Source: Clavelina lepadiformis
Taxonomy: Eukaryota; Chordata; Ascidiacea; Aplousobranchia; Clavelinidae
Direction of reading: 5' to 3'
Length of the DNA: 64,000 nucleotides
Assembly (NCBI RefSeq): GCF_947623445.1
Contig: NC_135244.1
Coordinates: 19,158,860 to 19,222,859, forward strand
This document shows positions 10,724 to 22,664 of this stretch, piece by piece. Position numbers and translations under genes: made by a program. The notes below the pieces were generated by a model that saw only the letters and a list, made by a program, of their open reading frames with translations, was not told where the DNA came from and made no database searches. Every line of letters starts with the position of its first letter. Within the stretch, counting starts at the first letter, position 1.

Positions 10724-13700
10724 TTACTGCGCAGTGTCATTTCCGTTGTGTGAGTGATTATCCGTTTCCACAGTTCCATCATCTTCGTTTACCTCAATAG
10801 CTTTCTCCACTGGCATACTTTGTGATGTTGATTTAAACTCAGCATAACACATCGGGCATTTGTCTTGAATGTAAAACCACTTTTTGAGACAGTTCTCATG
10901 AAATAGGTGCTGACAGTGCATAATCCTCACATCACTTTCCATTGCCTAAATAAATTATATTCAGCGAAGGTCCTTTTCTTATTGCTGGTGTGTATTTTGC
11001 TCCCATTTGAGAACAGTTGGAAATACTCCTTCATTCCGTAATATAGTAAATAGAGCACCATACAACTTTTTTTAATTTTTACCTGATAACAGATTGGACA
11101 AAGGTCATCCTCTTTTTCCTCCAGCTCTTCCTTGGATGCGAGGGGAAGAGATTTTACCTTATTTGCTGCTTGCCTCCTCATTACCCATATTTTCCAACCT
11201 TTTCCGCCTCGCTGGACAATGCAGTAATATGTGTATACGGCAAGCATGGCAATTCCTGTAAAGATCAGTAATAGTAACAACGAATATGAGGAGTTGAAAT
11301 CATGTTGATCACTTGACGATCTGGATAAATAACATACGAAAATAGAGGAAATGTTATAATTTGGTCATCTTCCTACCTAAAAAGCTTGTCATTTCTGTGT
11401 AAAGCGTCATCATTATATAACCACACATACAAAGGGTGATGCAAAACTCCACAGCTCTGCAAGTGGCTCTTATGTAAAACATCACATCATCTAAGCTAGT
11501 CCATCCTCTAAGGGTTAGATAGTCGACCATCAAAATGCAATAAATGGCAAGTGAACCCAAAATGAGTGAAAAAGTGTTCATGTAATTGTAAGTGATGATG
11601 AAAATCCAAAAAGTTGATCTGCAAAGACATTTTCTCAATCTCATTACATTGTGAACTGTATTGATAGTAAACAAACGCAAAGTGTTGCTAATCCAAGAAA
11701 TCTACATGTGCTGATGAGTGATTGGAAATTAAACCAAGTGTGTTTGGTTAACAGTAAATTATTTAAATTACTGAACAACACGTAAAAGGGAATGTAAGAG
11801 ACAACACATTGGAAAACATTTTATTCATCAAAAGTTTCGGTCGATACTACAACCTTTCTCAATGCACTAGAGGACAAACTATACAGCATGGTTAAGTTTA
11901 CATTGAGAAAGGCGTTTTGGTATTGAGCGAAACATCTGATCAATAAAATATTTTATGTGTAAATCGTAACTCCTAACACTTTGCTGCTGCACAATAATTC
12001 TAGGTTATGTTACGTTCTAGTTTATCTCTACATGATAAATTGTTACAGAAAAAAATCATTTAAGCAGGGTACCTCATCATAAAAACAGAAATATATGACA
12101 AAAATCCTGAAACTGCCAACAGAAACAGGGCAAAAGTCACAGTCCGCAAATTCTTCCAAACAGAACCATTGTGGGCAGTTGCTAATGTCATTAATATTGG
12201 ATCGACAATGTTGAAAATGCTCTGAAACTGATGATTGGTTTATGTTTAGATAAGTGGATATTAATTAATAGCAATGAATTGTGGTGTAAAAATGAAAGCA
12301 TTTGACAATCTTTAAATCGGACCAAATATACACAATAAGTTAATTTTGTAATATTTCTGAATCTTAAAACTGCAGTAAAATTTCACAGATAATGATAAGT
12401 TTTTTCATGCCGATAGGTCTACCAGTTTTACCTGAGATGAAGCAATTGTATAGAGAAAGTATATCATTAAGATGAGTCGACTTTCCACTTGAACATTGAT
12501 GGCATCCGTGTATAAGGTCATTATTAGTAAAGTTACTCCATCAATGACACCTTGACAACACAAAAATGCGCCATTTAAACATGAAACCATCAAATAAAAA
12601 TGATGCTAATTAATAAAATACTTGCCTGTGAGTGGGCCACTAACCGAGTCAGGCGGGTGGTCGTGAAAGGACCAGTGTAACCAAGATCTGTACAACAACA
12701 ACATTTATGATGTGTTCAATGCATAACAGGTGGACAAAAGTAGTGTTTGTATAAAAATTACCTGATAAGAAAGTATTGCAATTTGACACTGTTTTTTACT
12801 ATGCACACAAGGCCAAATAAATTGATTGTTGTTGTCAGGCATTGAGCAACCGTAAATAACAGCAATGCTATGACTGACACATTGAAAGGAAGGTGATTGA
12901 TCCATATCTCAAAGTTTTCAAATATTCCACTGTCGATGTGGCTGAAGTCGAAACCTTCATATATATTTGCAAGTAACTGAAACATATATCTCAGTACCCA
13001 GCATGTAATTAACAATCTCTGTATTTGATACACATCTAAAAGCCAGGTGATGATGCCTTGCCATCCGAAGACTCTTGATATCAGCTGCATCTTTATCCAC
13101 AATAGTTTCCATTGAAATCGCAGCTTCAAAATGTTAATACCAGGCATGAGATAAAACAAAACTACAGCAATATTCAGAATATATGCAACATGTATCATGT
13201 CAATTAGCACATTGGATGCAAATAATCCACTTGTCCATGGCAAAAGGGGGCACAAAAACAGGACGAGTGACTTTGGTTTCGCATTCACAACTTTGCACGA
13301 AAGCAAGGACAAAGCAATTTGAGCGAGAATGACAGTCACAGAAGTTTCAATCGCTTCTTGGTTGCCGATGATGGTGTTTATCCATGGAATCTCACCCATG
13401 ACCTCTTTCTTCACAATGCAATCATCAGCTTTGATAACATTGGTCTTTGAAAGCAGATATTGAAGCAGATAATGGCTTGCAAGCATAGAAATACACGATA
13501 TTGCAAAAGAATAAAAGCTAATAAGTAATTTATGGGGAAGAAGAACAAGTAACCAGGCAACAATATAAAGAAAGAAATCAAAATTCCAGGTTGGCTGATT
13601 GTAAACATCCATCAGCAAAGTCCAGTTTTTAAAAGTCAGACTTTCCATGTACAGCAATTCAAGCATGATAACACCAGGAATTCGAAGAACAATGTCCAGT

Positions 13701-13732
13701 AATCGTTTTTTGTTATTATCCAATTCTTCCAT
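10724..13732 (-). CDS. RNF145: RING finger E3 ubiquitin ligase RNF145 (TRC8 family)
   Basis: Seven exons on the minus strand: 13732-12762, 12687-12626, 12550-12432, 12221-12073, 11618-11377, 11255-11083, 10945-10724. They sum to 645 codons plus stop, close to vertebrate RNF145. Start MEELDNNKKRLLDIVLRIP aligns with the family start. A multi-spanning TRC8_N region follows, including GVTLLI and DPILMTLATAHNGSVWK. The last two exons carry a RING-H2 domain: CPIC, 12 residues, CQHLFHENC, then CPMC, next to the family helix KSLPLASKEELEEKE. Known members are ER E3 ligases acting on HMG-CoA reductase and SCAP in sterol control. The intron after exon 2 starts with GC (AG/GCAAGT). The sterol-motif position that is YLYF in vertebrates reads SFYSF here. 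Two junctions have alternative splice sites; those chosen keep the frame and match family spacing. Confidence 0.92.
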
Positions 13733-14136
13733 TTTGGCAAATATTTGTATACAAAAGTCACAGTGTGAAGAAAAAATCAATCGAAGATTATTTGAACATA
13801 TGTGTTTGTACTGAAAGAAAAAAATGAATTTATGATCACTTGTCTGATACAATGTACTTAACAAATGATACAATGATTTTATAAAACACTGGTTAACTAT
13901 TACACGGTATCTCATTAAAATGGATTAAAAAATTGCAGCATATAAATACAACAATTTCTAAAATGGTTAACATGGCTGAAAACTGCACTCGTGTAATCAG
14001 TTTGTCAGAATATTTCATGGTAAACGTAAAAAACCGAGTTTATTTAAATGAATAACTGCATCTAGTTGTAAGCTGATAAATACCAAATCTATCTGATATC
14101 TGCAGCTTACTTAGCTTTTTGAATCATCGTTTTTGC

Positions 14137-14419
14137 AACTTACGATTTGAGTAAATGCAATAATGCCAGATGGTAAGCCAGAAACAGGGAATACGCCTGC
14201 CTCTGAAAGCTGTTGTGGAAGGGATTTTTGCTTCAAAAGCAACACAGCTATTAAGCAGGAAAAGCTGTAAAACTGGCAAGCCCCATGTGATGCTTTACTG
14301 AAATAGCTTTTTTTCAAAGTTTGATCAGTAGTTAGGCATGGACCTGTTTGTAAAAGTTTGTTTGTTATACCAGACATCTCCGAAATGGTGCTGTCATAGA
14401 AAAAGTACACCAGTGACAT
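14137..14419 (-). CDS. Candidate upstream coding exon, possibly of RNF145
   Basis: An open frame from the ATG at 14419 runs 94 codons to a strong donor (ATC/GTAAGT) at the 14137/14136 boundary. The next good acceptor on this strand is at 13810/13811 (TTTCTTTCAG). Joining them gives an uninterrupted frame through 26 codons into the RNF145 start at 13732. The encoded segment has one hydrophobic stretch (FYSFSCLIAVLLL) and resembles nothing I know. It could be an N-terminal extension, a 5' UTR exon that happens to be open, or the first exon of another gene. RNF145 relatives normally start at the internal methionine, so the extension is speculative. Confidence 0.3.
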
Positions 14420-15587
14420 ACATTTTTACGTGAAATGCTTGGCGTGGCATATTCTTTGGAATATTCTTGAAGATAAATTCTACAACAATGTGTAACATTA
14501 AGATATCAGATCATTTAGCCACTTTTTCGCTATTGACTGTGACATAGAGATGTGTTATAACTAACACGAATCCGAACATTACGAATCTCCTTTACTTTTG
14601 CATTCTTGTATCGGAATCAAATATTGAAAAATTATTACATCATAAAGTTTTTTCTATCACATCATAACTCCTTTCCATCTACCTTTTTTGTCCAAATCTT
14701 GCAGGCAGTTTAGGGTTGAATCTTTTATTTTATCAGTAATAAAAAATCAAAAGTAAACTTTAGAGGTCTGACTTGTTGATTGACATTAAAGACAGTGAAA
14801 GGTTTTTGTAATTTCAAATTCAAAAAATACAAGTTGATTACAAAAATCCATCAATGAAATGATAACTTCATGCATTTTTCTTGCCCGTCAGGAACTTTGC
14901 TCATGCACTATGATCAAATTTAGCGGTTTTGAATTAGATTCGCACGAATCTAAAAATTATTGATATTCTCACAAATGCGGATCTTTTTTCGATTTGGCAT
15001 ATCCCAACTGTCTATTCTGATTGTAAAAAGCAAAAAGTAAGCTATGGTGCTAACTTTAAGCGTATAAAACTTTCATGTTTTTGCGTTAACTATTTAAAAT
15101 ATTTTTGTGTGTTAGCTTAATTCCAGAAAATTTAGCGGGACGTAAATTTCTGTGTAGCAAATTGCAAGCCAAAGAAGTTTGTTTATTTTCTCTTGTAACG
15201 TACAACGCTAACCTATCCAAAATATGAACACATTATCCTCGGCTGTACTGGTTCTGAAAACATTTTCTTTACCAAAAAAACTTCAACAAGCTAACGTTTG
15301 CTCAACAACAGTATAACTCATAACCGTTTAACTAGAAATTTTACCAAATATAGTGATTATACATAAACACGTAAGGTAGCTGTTCAGGGTATCCCCCTGT
15401 CATACTTTTTTGTCGCTAATGTAAAAACACCCCAATTACGACCACGTCACATACATACAAAATACCTTCGATCGAGGTTGTCAATAAAATGACAAACGTA
15501 AACTCATATCTAACTGATGTGTAACAAATTGAATCAAATAAACTTAATTGAATGAATTTTTGCGCAAAACTTATGCATTTATACTCG
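14420..15587. other. Intergenic, nothing recognised
   Basis: AT-rich spacer upstream of RNF145, presumably containing its promoter. I see no open frame or repeat I can support. Confidence 0.4.
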
Positions 15588-15830
15588 CTTTGGACATTTT
15601 CCTTTTAAGTTCTCGTTTTTCTCTTTCGTTTACATTCCTTCGTTGATTACTTTACTTAATATATCCTTGCGTTTTCAACTTTGTTCAGTACGTTACTTCA
15701 TATTACGACTATTTGTTCTAATTTATTTCGACAAATAAAGGGTTATCCGTTTGTTCATTTGTTGCCCGATATGCATCTATGCCAGACGTGCTACCCCAAA
15801 GAACACGTGATATTACTGGGATTCTGATGA
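15588..15830 (+). repeat. Duplicated segment, copy 1 (unoccupied)
   Basis: About 240 bases that recur about 540 bases downstream with substitutions and small indels. Shared landmarks are GGACATTTT, ACATTCCTTCGTTGATTA, TATTTCGACAAATAAA and GATATGCATCTATG. At the place where copy 2 carries a transposon, this copy reads straight through (GCATCTATGCCAGACGTGCTACC), so it serves as a related empty site. Confidence 0.75.
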
Positions 15831-16125
15831 AACATTATGCATGCACCTAGACGTCTCAGATCGGCCACATTGGTTACCTCGGGAAGTCTCGAACGTGCTG
15901 AATCAACGCCGAGTCAGTTTGCATTCCGAAAAGATCTCCCGAGTATCTGTAACCACAACGTACGACAAAGATCGAACGACTGCTTAGTATTTTGTGTAGT
16001 CCTGCAACTACGAGGATCCCCTTACCTCTGACGTATACTGCTGCCAACTTTTAGTCGATTGCGGCTCGTACCATAAGAGCACAAACCTTATCTGGGAGGT
16101 GAGGTAGAGTGGCGGCAAGCACCAC

Positions 16126-16565
16126 CCTTCGGACATTTTTCTTTTCGTTTTCCTTGATTAACATTCCTTCGTTGATTATTTTACTTTTTGTACCTTTACA
16201 TTTTCAAATTTGTTTTTTACTTTACACGACAATAACTTGTTCTAGTATATTTCGACAAATAAATTTTTATGAGTGATTTCATCTGTTGGCCGATATGCAT
16301 CTATGTCAGGGGTTCTTAAAGTATGGGTCGCGACCCAAACATGGGTCGCGGAGGGTCAGAAAATGGGTCGCGACATAGTGACATAGGTGGGTCGCGACAT
16401 AGGTTAATATAATATAATATAGGTCTATAGGACATTAAAATGGGTCGCGACATAGGTTTGGGTCGTGAGGTGATCATGAAACTCAGATTTGGGTCGCGCT
16501 CAAAAAAGTTTAAGAACCGCTGATCTATGTCAATGCTACCCGAGAAGAATACGTGACCTTTAAGA
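16126..16565 (+). repeat. Duplicated segment, copy 2 (interrupted by a MITE)
   Basis: Second copy of the segment at 15588-15830, in the same orientation. It is split by the 216-bp element at 16307-16522. Past the element the homology resumes with CAATGCTACCC and ACGTGA. The substitutions between copies show that the duplication is not very recent. Confidence 0.75.
16307..16522. mobile_element. hAT-type MITE with 8-bp target duplication
   Basis: 216-bp non-autonomous element. Ends are CAGGGGTTCTTAAA and, read from the other side, CAGCGGTTCTTAAACTTTTT. Both flanks carry the 8-bp duplication ATCTATGT (16299-16306 and 16523-16530), the size made by hAT transposases. The interior is a run of GGGTCGCGAC-type units. 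It has no coding capacity; the open frame on the minus strand across it is a product of these internal repeats. Confidence 0.9.
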
Positions 16566-16885
16566 GAATTGTGTGAAGTATTTCTTTGTACTGTACCAGT
16601 CATAAGGTGGCAGTGTTTACCAATACTGTTATCGTTTTGCCAGCCTTTTTTCGTTTTGTTTCTCGCAAATCTTTACCCTTGTTCGGTACTACGGTGTTGT
16701 ACAGTTGTAGGGTAAGGGTAATAGAAATGAAGCAAGTGAATTTAGCAATTTAGATGTGGATGTAGACTATTAAGACGCAGTGGTAAATAAAACGTTAAAT
16801 TTTAATCGAAGTGTTTCATGGTGCTTGTAAGAATTTGAAAAGGTTGTTTGTTTCGTCGGAAATAATTAATAAATGATTGGCTGTT

Positions 16886-17104
16886 ACTATTTTAACGAAA
16901 AAAAATTTGCGTTCGAAGCTAGTTTCTGGTTAACCTAATTTAAATGTTATAAGTTTTATAACATAGTAACCTAAACCTACCTTCTAATCTAAATCTAACT
17001 CCAACAAAACCTTAAAAAGCTAAGATCAACTTTTTGCATGTACCCTATCTCCTAACCGTCTTTCGTTAACAACAGGCTGCGTTTCCTACATATGGTGAAA
17101 TAGT
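16886..17104 (+). mobile_element. MITE family B, copy 1
   Basis: One of three dispersed copies (others at 38154-38471 and 45599-45832). Ends resemble CTATTTCACCGG inverted; here ACTATTTTAACG and, at the far end, GGTGAAATAGT. Shared interior landmarks are GCGTTCGAAGCTA, CTAACTCCAACAAAACCT and TTAACAACAGGCTGCGT. About 220 bp, non-coding. Target duplication not resolved. Confidence 0.65.
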
Positions 17105-17842
17105 CACTTTGTAAATGGTTATATAGGCTATCATGTATACTGGTTTTATATCATGATAAAAAACCATGTCTACGTGTGCTATGGTACTTCATATGTAAAT
17201 CATATAAGTGACTTAAAACATATTGCAACGATTTGAATTTTGCATGAGAGCACCGTTTGCTTTAGATACATTTATGACGTGTATGATAGGGTATTATCAT
17301 TAGTGCATTATCCTCTGAGACTGCCTGTCATACATGTAAGCTTAAATAGTGTAAATGGTTGTAAAGCTTTTTTTAGAACATGTTTGCAGAATTAGGTTGC
17401 TTACTAAAATGCAAATTTTTATAATCTAACATTTGTGCAGAAATTTAATGACTAAGTTAAACTACTGTATTAAGCCACTTTAAATAGGCTGGGTCAAAAT
17501 CTGGTGTATAGTCGATTCTATCTTGTCTCTGAGGTGTTTAGAACTTATTAATGTTGTAAAAAACTAATTTATTTTCTTAATGTTTATACTTCATAGGAAA
17601 TCATAATATTATCAATCATAACCATAAGAAGCTAAGCACATAAGCAGGTTCATTTGCAGTGTTTACAATTACATGAAGTGCAGTTTTCCTGACTTATTGA
17701 CTTTTTGTCTACGGTATATGATACTTACAAATAGTATACAGTTGTATAGTTCGTTTGTTTTTATCAGGAAATGTTTTTCACCGAATAGGCGTCAAACTTC
17801 AAAGAGTACAACTGAATTAATCAAGTAGGTTAAGCACATAAA
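17105..17842. other. Intergenic, upstream of the IGFBP-Kazal-Ig gene
   Basis: AT-rich, no open frame or repeat supported. Likely promoter and 5' UTR of the gene starting at 17843. Confidence 0.4.
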
Positions 17843-20800
17843 ATGAAGCTTGTTATTTGTGTTGTTTTCATGTTGCTTGGTCTTTCTCATTCACAAAGTC
17901 CAGATGAATGTGCCTGTGCTGAGTCTTGTCCAGAGGTATAGCTCGTACTTTAAATTTGACTTGGTATCTATCCTTTATTATTTGTAACGGCGATGTGATT
18001 AACTACAGTACATAATGGTTTTAATACTCAAAGGTACTTTGTTTATATTATAACTTTGTTACTTTTACATATGACTTATCGTTATATGAATACTTTGTAT
18101 TTTGTGATTTACATTTATATTGCTTTCACTTTCACTGCTTTGTATTTCTTTCAATAGGAATTCAAATTTTTTTACTTAGTGCCATGTCACAATTTCATAA
18201 AATGTTATCATGTATTTGAATAGATCAGCTGTCCAGCAGAACTGAGGGTACGAGATAGATGTGATTGCTGTGAGACTTGTTTGGGTGTGGAAGGAAGTGT
18301 GTGCAGTGAAGAGATCGGAAGATTTTGTGCCTTGTCTGACCACAAATATGGATTTAGCTGTGTGATGGGTTAGGAAAACTAAACCACAGTTTTCGAACAC
18401 TTTTATTATCACTGGTAGATTTTTCTGTTTGTTCTTCCTCATGACAGATCCAACCGGTAAAGACCGTTATGGTGAATGCCATTGTAAGCATCCCAAGAAA
18501 GGCCCGTTCTGTGGTCAAGATGGAGTCACTTACAAGACGAAGTGCGATCTGCAGGTTGCATCCTGGATGAGAGTTAAACGTAACTCCTCCAAGGTTGATG
18601 TGGCTTACCATGGAGAATGTGAAGAATGTAAGAATCTAATAAATTATCTACCAATTTCCTATGAAACATTAATATAGGTTACTTTATGGTTTATCACCAT
18701 TTCACCAACTATTGTAGTATCACCTAGTTCCAAGCAAAACTCCTTTTCAACTTTTATAATACTGTTTAATTTAAATCCCAGATTTGATGCAGTTTTAGGA
18801 TTAAAATGCTTTTCTGTTTCTGGCATTTCCTCCAGCACAAGATGTGCATTGTAAAGTCTTTAGGGAAAGTTAAATAAGTATTTTTCTTATCACTTCTTTT
18901 GTGTTGAAACTTGGCAAAGCAATCTTTAGATAGGAACAAGTTTACTGATCTCAAGAGCGTTTACATTTGCAACTGCGTGAAAAAGCTACAAAAGCTATAA
19001 TTTAAAGAAAATCCGTAGCCTCTTAACTGAATGACTAGCACTTGAGGAGGCAAGATTTGACTTAGCAGATAAGCCGGGGTGTATTTTTTAGCATTTCACT
19101 ATGGTTATTATTTTGTCACCAAGAGTGATCTTTTGTACACTTGTTTACTATTAACTGCTTAAGGTAGGTAAAAAAGCTCTTGTTAACACGCGTCATTTGG
19201 ATTAAGTGATTCATTTGTTTAAAAACATGTTTTAACTGTCCATACTTTCTCTTGTGTATGTAGCGGTTAGCGCTTCACAAGGCTTAGCGTTGCGCATACA
19301 TGTAAATATAAGCGTCTAGGTCCCATCAGCGTTACCTGACGCGATTGGTGTTGGGGGCACGCTACATCAGTGACTTGTAGGATATTTCAATTCTCTTTTT
19401 AAACGCTGCCATGTAATACCGCAAAAACATCCGTGGAAGCAACAAAATTACTAATATTCGAAAGCCGCAGGCACTTCAACTGCTGTAAAACTGTTTTAAA
19501 AGTCGACGTTTTGTTGCATTGTATCCTTCAGTAAACACATTAAATCGGATCGTTTCTTCATTTTGCGTTTTCTATGTTTGGCGTCAGAACACACATTGTT
19601 TTCCAATTCTTAGCTGCCTTGTTTGCCCACGCTGTAATATCACCAATTTGCCACATTCATAACTTCTGGTTTCGGTTTGATTTGCTGGCTGGCGAATGAA
19701 AGAAGCTTTTTTGCTGATTGCACAATTAGGATATCCTTTATGACCATGTTTACGTCACTGTAAAGCGCTTTAGTGATTAGTAAAACTTATCAAATCAAAT
19801 TCAACTTGGCAGGACTAAGCTAATTGTGGTCGTTGTTGGATGAAATTAAAACTGGAGAAATTAAGTTATTTCCAGTCATTATGGAAGTCTGTGTAGGTGA
19901 TGAAATTCTCCTTCTGTTATGATTACAAGGTAATAACATCTTATTTCGTGGCATCGGGTCCGTTTCTGATAAGGAAACACTCTCTTAAAGACGCCTACAT
20001 GGTATGGTTTCCTGGTTGGTGGGCACGTCTTAACTTTTACCAAGCCTTGCTATTTACCGTAGCGTTTGTTTGGTTTAACTTTACCGTTTAGAACGAAGAA
20101 ATATGGCAGAAAGGCGACAAGCACTCCGGTATGCTTAAAGAGAAACACTTAGGTGGCGCGATGCTCTTTCGTCGGGAGCTATCCTTTTCTCTTATACGAC
20201 GAGTGGTGGACTATGCGGGATTTTCGTTTCGTCGTTGAACAAAATTGCACTTGTATAAAACAATGCATTATGGTGGCTATAAAGGAAGTGCGGCGAGGAA
20301 TTTCGCCCGAAGCCATCCCGTCAGCTACGTGATTTATAACTCCCCATTATGTGGTTCTCATCTCGAAATGTCGTGACATTATTAATTAATCAGCTGCAAA
20401 AGCTTTTCATGTTTACAAATTAATCACTTTTTAAAATATGTCGCTGAAAATTGAGTGATGAAAGGGGCGAACACTTCACTCATTATAAGCAATATATGAC
20501 AAAATTATTTTACCTGTTTTGTCTTATACGATTGTCTTCTCACAATCTTATACCCTCTTGACATCCAGATCCATTTATTTAAGGCATTTAAGCTATTTTG
20601 ATGGACACGTATGTATCGAATATCAGTTCTCTTATGGTTGCCTGTATTTCGATATTCGTTTATAACCTATACTTGTTAACCCCAACAGTACCCATTCTAA
20701 CGAGAAGACCTGGCAACGTGAACAACCGAACTGGTGAAAAAGTCTATCTTGCATGCGAAGCTTACGGCATTCCCACGCCGCATATCACATTTCGTAAAGT

Positions 20801-21912
20801 GAGTCCTCCCAGGGCAATTAAATTCTTAACTCCCAACTTCATACACTTGATAGCACTCTTCGTATTAACAACGTATGGCCCACTGGTAGTGAAATGACTG
20901 TTGTGGCAAAGCTATGTTCGTATCAAATCATGTTTGTTTTGTTTCCGTCGTGAACTTTTTATCATTGTCTTTTTGTTCAGATAACGCAACTTGAAGATGA
21001 AAGCGAAATGTTTGAAGAAATGCCATCAGACAGACTGAATATGGCTGTGCAAATTCGCGGAGGTCCGGACAAACATAAGATATCGGCCTGGGTTTTGGTA
21101 AGTGTTTTGAAAGTAAATGACGACCGAACGAGTACACGTAACTCCCAGACTGCTTCACACCATGAAAACCGAAGGTGTCTGGCGTAACTTTGAATGATCT
21201 TCATTTATTAAACACACTCTCAGCCGTTCTAACTTGTTCTCTTACACTCGAGTTACATAACGCGGTAGATTAAATAACGAAAACGTTAGGCTTCAATTTA
21301 ACCCTGGGAGTCAAACTTGAAAAAAAATAAATCATGGTGAATCACAGATTTTATAGCCCAGTGCTGAATGGAATCGCTTTTGCTTGAATGATTTATGTCT
21401 CAGCATTTGCATGGGCGCATCAGACTAAATTGCAATCTCGACCTAAAAGCCCTCAGCCATCTGGCGCCCATACTAATGCCATCAATGGATTAAGAACATG
21501 AGTAGAAAAAAAAATTATAAGTATTGAAATAAGACCATCACAACATAGATTATGGAATAAAACCAAAGCCTATTAAGTTAACAACAGAAATATACTTGAA
21601 CTAATTTTTGGATAGACATATTCAAACCATTTTGAACTTGATATAAATGTTAATTTGCTGTCGGTATAACAAGTTAACAACGCGACCCCGAGCCTGTTAA
21701 ATTGCAAAGAACTGCCCATTGTTATGTGGCATCTCGTTTGCATGCCCCATAGTCCATCTTCTTCAAATACGGTCTAATTACTAAATTTCTTTTGATGTTT
21801 GTGTCTTCAGGTCGACCCATTGATGACCGAGGATGCTGGATTGTACGAATGCCTCGCTTCGAACACACAGGGATCTGTGTCTGACAAAGGTTACATTAAT
21901 ATCATACACTAA
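17843..21912 (+). CDS. Secreted IGFBP-Kazal-Ig protein (IGFBP7/KAZALD1-like)
   Basis: Six exons: 17843-17935, 18224-18368, 18448-18627, 20689-20798, 20981-21097, 21811-21912 (248 residues). Exon 1 encodes the signal peptide (MKLVICVVFMLLGLSHSQ) and the first cysteines. Exon 2 completes an IGFBP N-terminal domain, with RCDCCETC where the family consensus is GCGCCxxC. Exon 3 is a Kazal/follistatin module (GPFCGQDGVTYKTKCDL, ending YHGECEE). Exons 4-6 form one I-set immunoglobulin domain (VYLACEAYG; then DAGLYECLASN). This order is that of IGFBP7, IGFBPL1 and KAZALD1, secreted matrix proteins linked to growth-factor binding and cell adhesion. I cannot decide between the three names. Each domain boundary coincides with an intron, as in the family. 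The 2-kb third intron holds nothing I can identify. Confidence 0.88.
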
Positions 21913-21941
21913 ACGGCCAAGATCTTTTCCGACTAACACAC

Positions 21942-21947
21942 AATAAA
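21942..21947 (+). promoter_or_regulatory. Polyadenylation signal of the IGFBP-Kazal-Ig gene
   Basis: AATAAA lies 30 bases after the stop codon at 21912. Confidence 0.5.
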
Positions 21948-22359
21948 AGGCACTTTATCGTCAATCAGACTCCACTCAATGAGTCACTTTTGACCTTTCA
22001 AGTAGACACCAGATTCTTATATGAAGTCATTTTTAGAGTCTATTGCCATAATAATTCCGATGCTATAACAGGTTATTTTGGAGTTAAATACGGTTGCGCC
22101 TACGCAACGTCTGGCGTTTGGTATCCTTAGTGTTGTTCGCTTTAGTTTCAATGTGTTGCCTATTAATTATTATTTTTACGCATTTCTTGTCTAGGTGCTG
22201 TCATGCTTTTTACTTTTAAGCTTTTTTCTACCAATTGTTGCATGTTTTTCAGCATACGTCCCCTTGTATTCAATTCCGCGTGTTTAAAAGCGGGAAGTGG
22301 GACAGACTGAGATTTTTGAAAAATACCTTCAAATTACGTTTACGGTGTATGGTTTAAAC

Positions 22360-22656
22360 CAGTGATTCCCAACCGCGGCTCCGAGCTAGCCTACTTGCGG
22401 CTCTCATTGACCCCAAAAAAACCCACAAAAAATATAAAAAATCTATTTATAATAATTAGGGCGATTATTTTTTGACTTGTCAGTTGGAGTTGGAGTCAAG
22501 TTGGACATTAAATTGATTTGTGGTATTTTTCTTGTTAGTGTTGCTATTCGTTGGTACATGCTTTAAAATTTTCGTTATAATTACTTTGTTTTCATGCGGC
22601 TCCATACGTACTCTGAAGTTTGAAATTCGGCCCCGACACCAAAAAAGGAACCACTG
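22360..22656. mobile_element. hAT-type MITE with GTTTAAAC target duplication
   Basis: 297-bp element with ends CAGTGATTCCCAACC and, from the other side, CAGTGGTTCC. An exact 8-bp duplication GTTTAAAC flanks it at 22352-22359 and 22657-22664. Internal sequence has GCGGCTC-type motifs near both ends, then AT-rich DNA. Non-coding, hence non-autonomous. Confidence 0.88.
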
Positions 22657-22664
22657 GTTTAAAC

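Noticed and set aside
11256..11320. Upstream acceptor (ATTTATCCAG) for RNF145 exon 6
   Set aside because: Using it breaks the reading frame from exon 5; the internal acceptor CTTTACAG at 11256 restores frame and gives the family spacing.
12551..12605. Longer version of RNF145 exon 3 starting at 12605
   Set aside because: Open, but out of frame with exons 1-2 and about 18 residues too long against the family.
16316..16603. 95-codon minus-strand frame with Arg/Pro/Ser-rich repeats
   Set aside because: It reads through the GGGTCGCGAC units of a MITE and is a composition artefact.
18354..18611. Minus-strand frame opposite the Kazal exon
   Set aside because: Antisense shadow of the IGFBP-Kazal-Ig gene.
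19264..19380. TAGCGGTTAGCGC stretch resembling a tRNA-derived SINE A box
   Set aside because: No convincing B box at the right distance and no second copy in the window.
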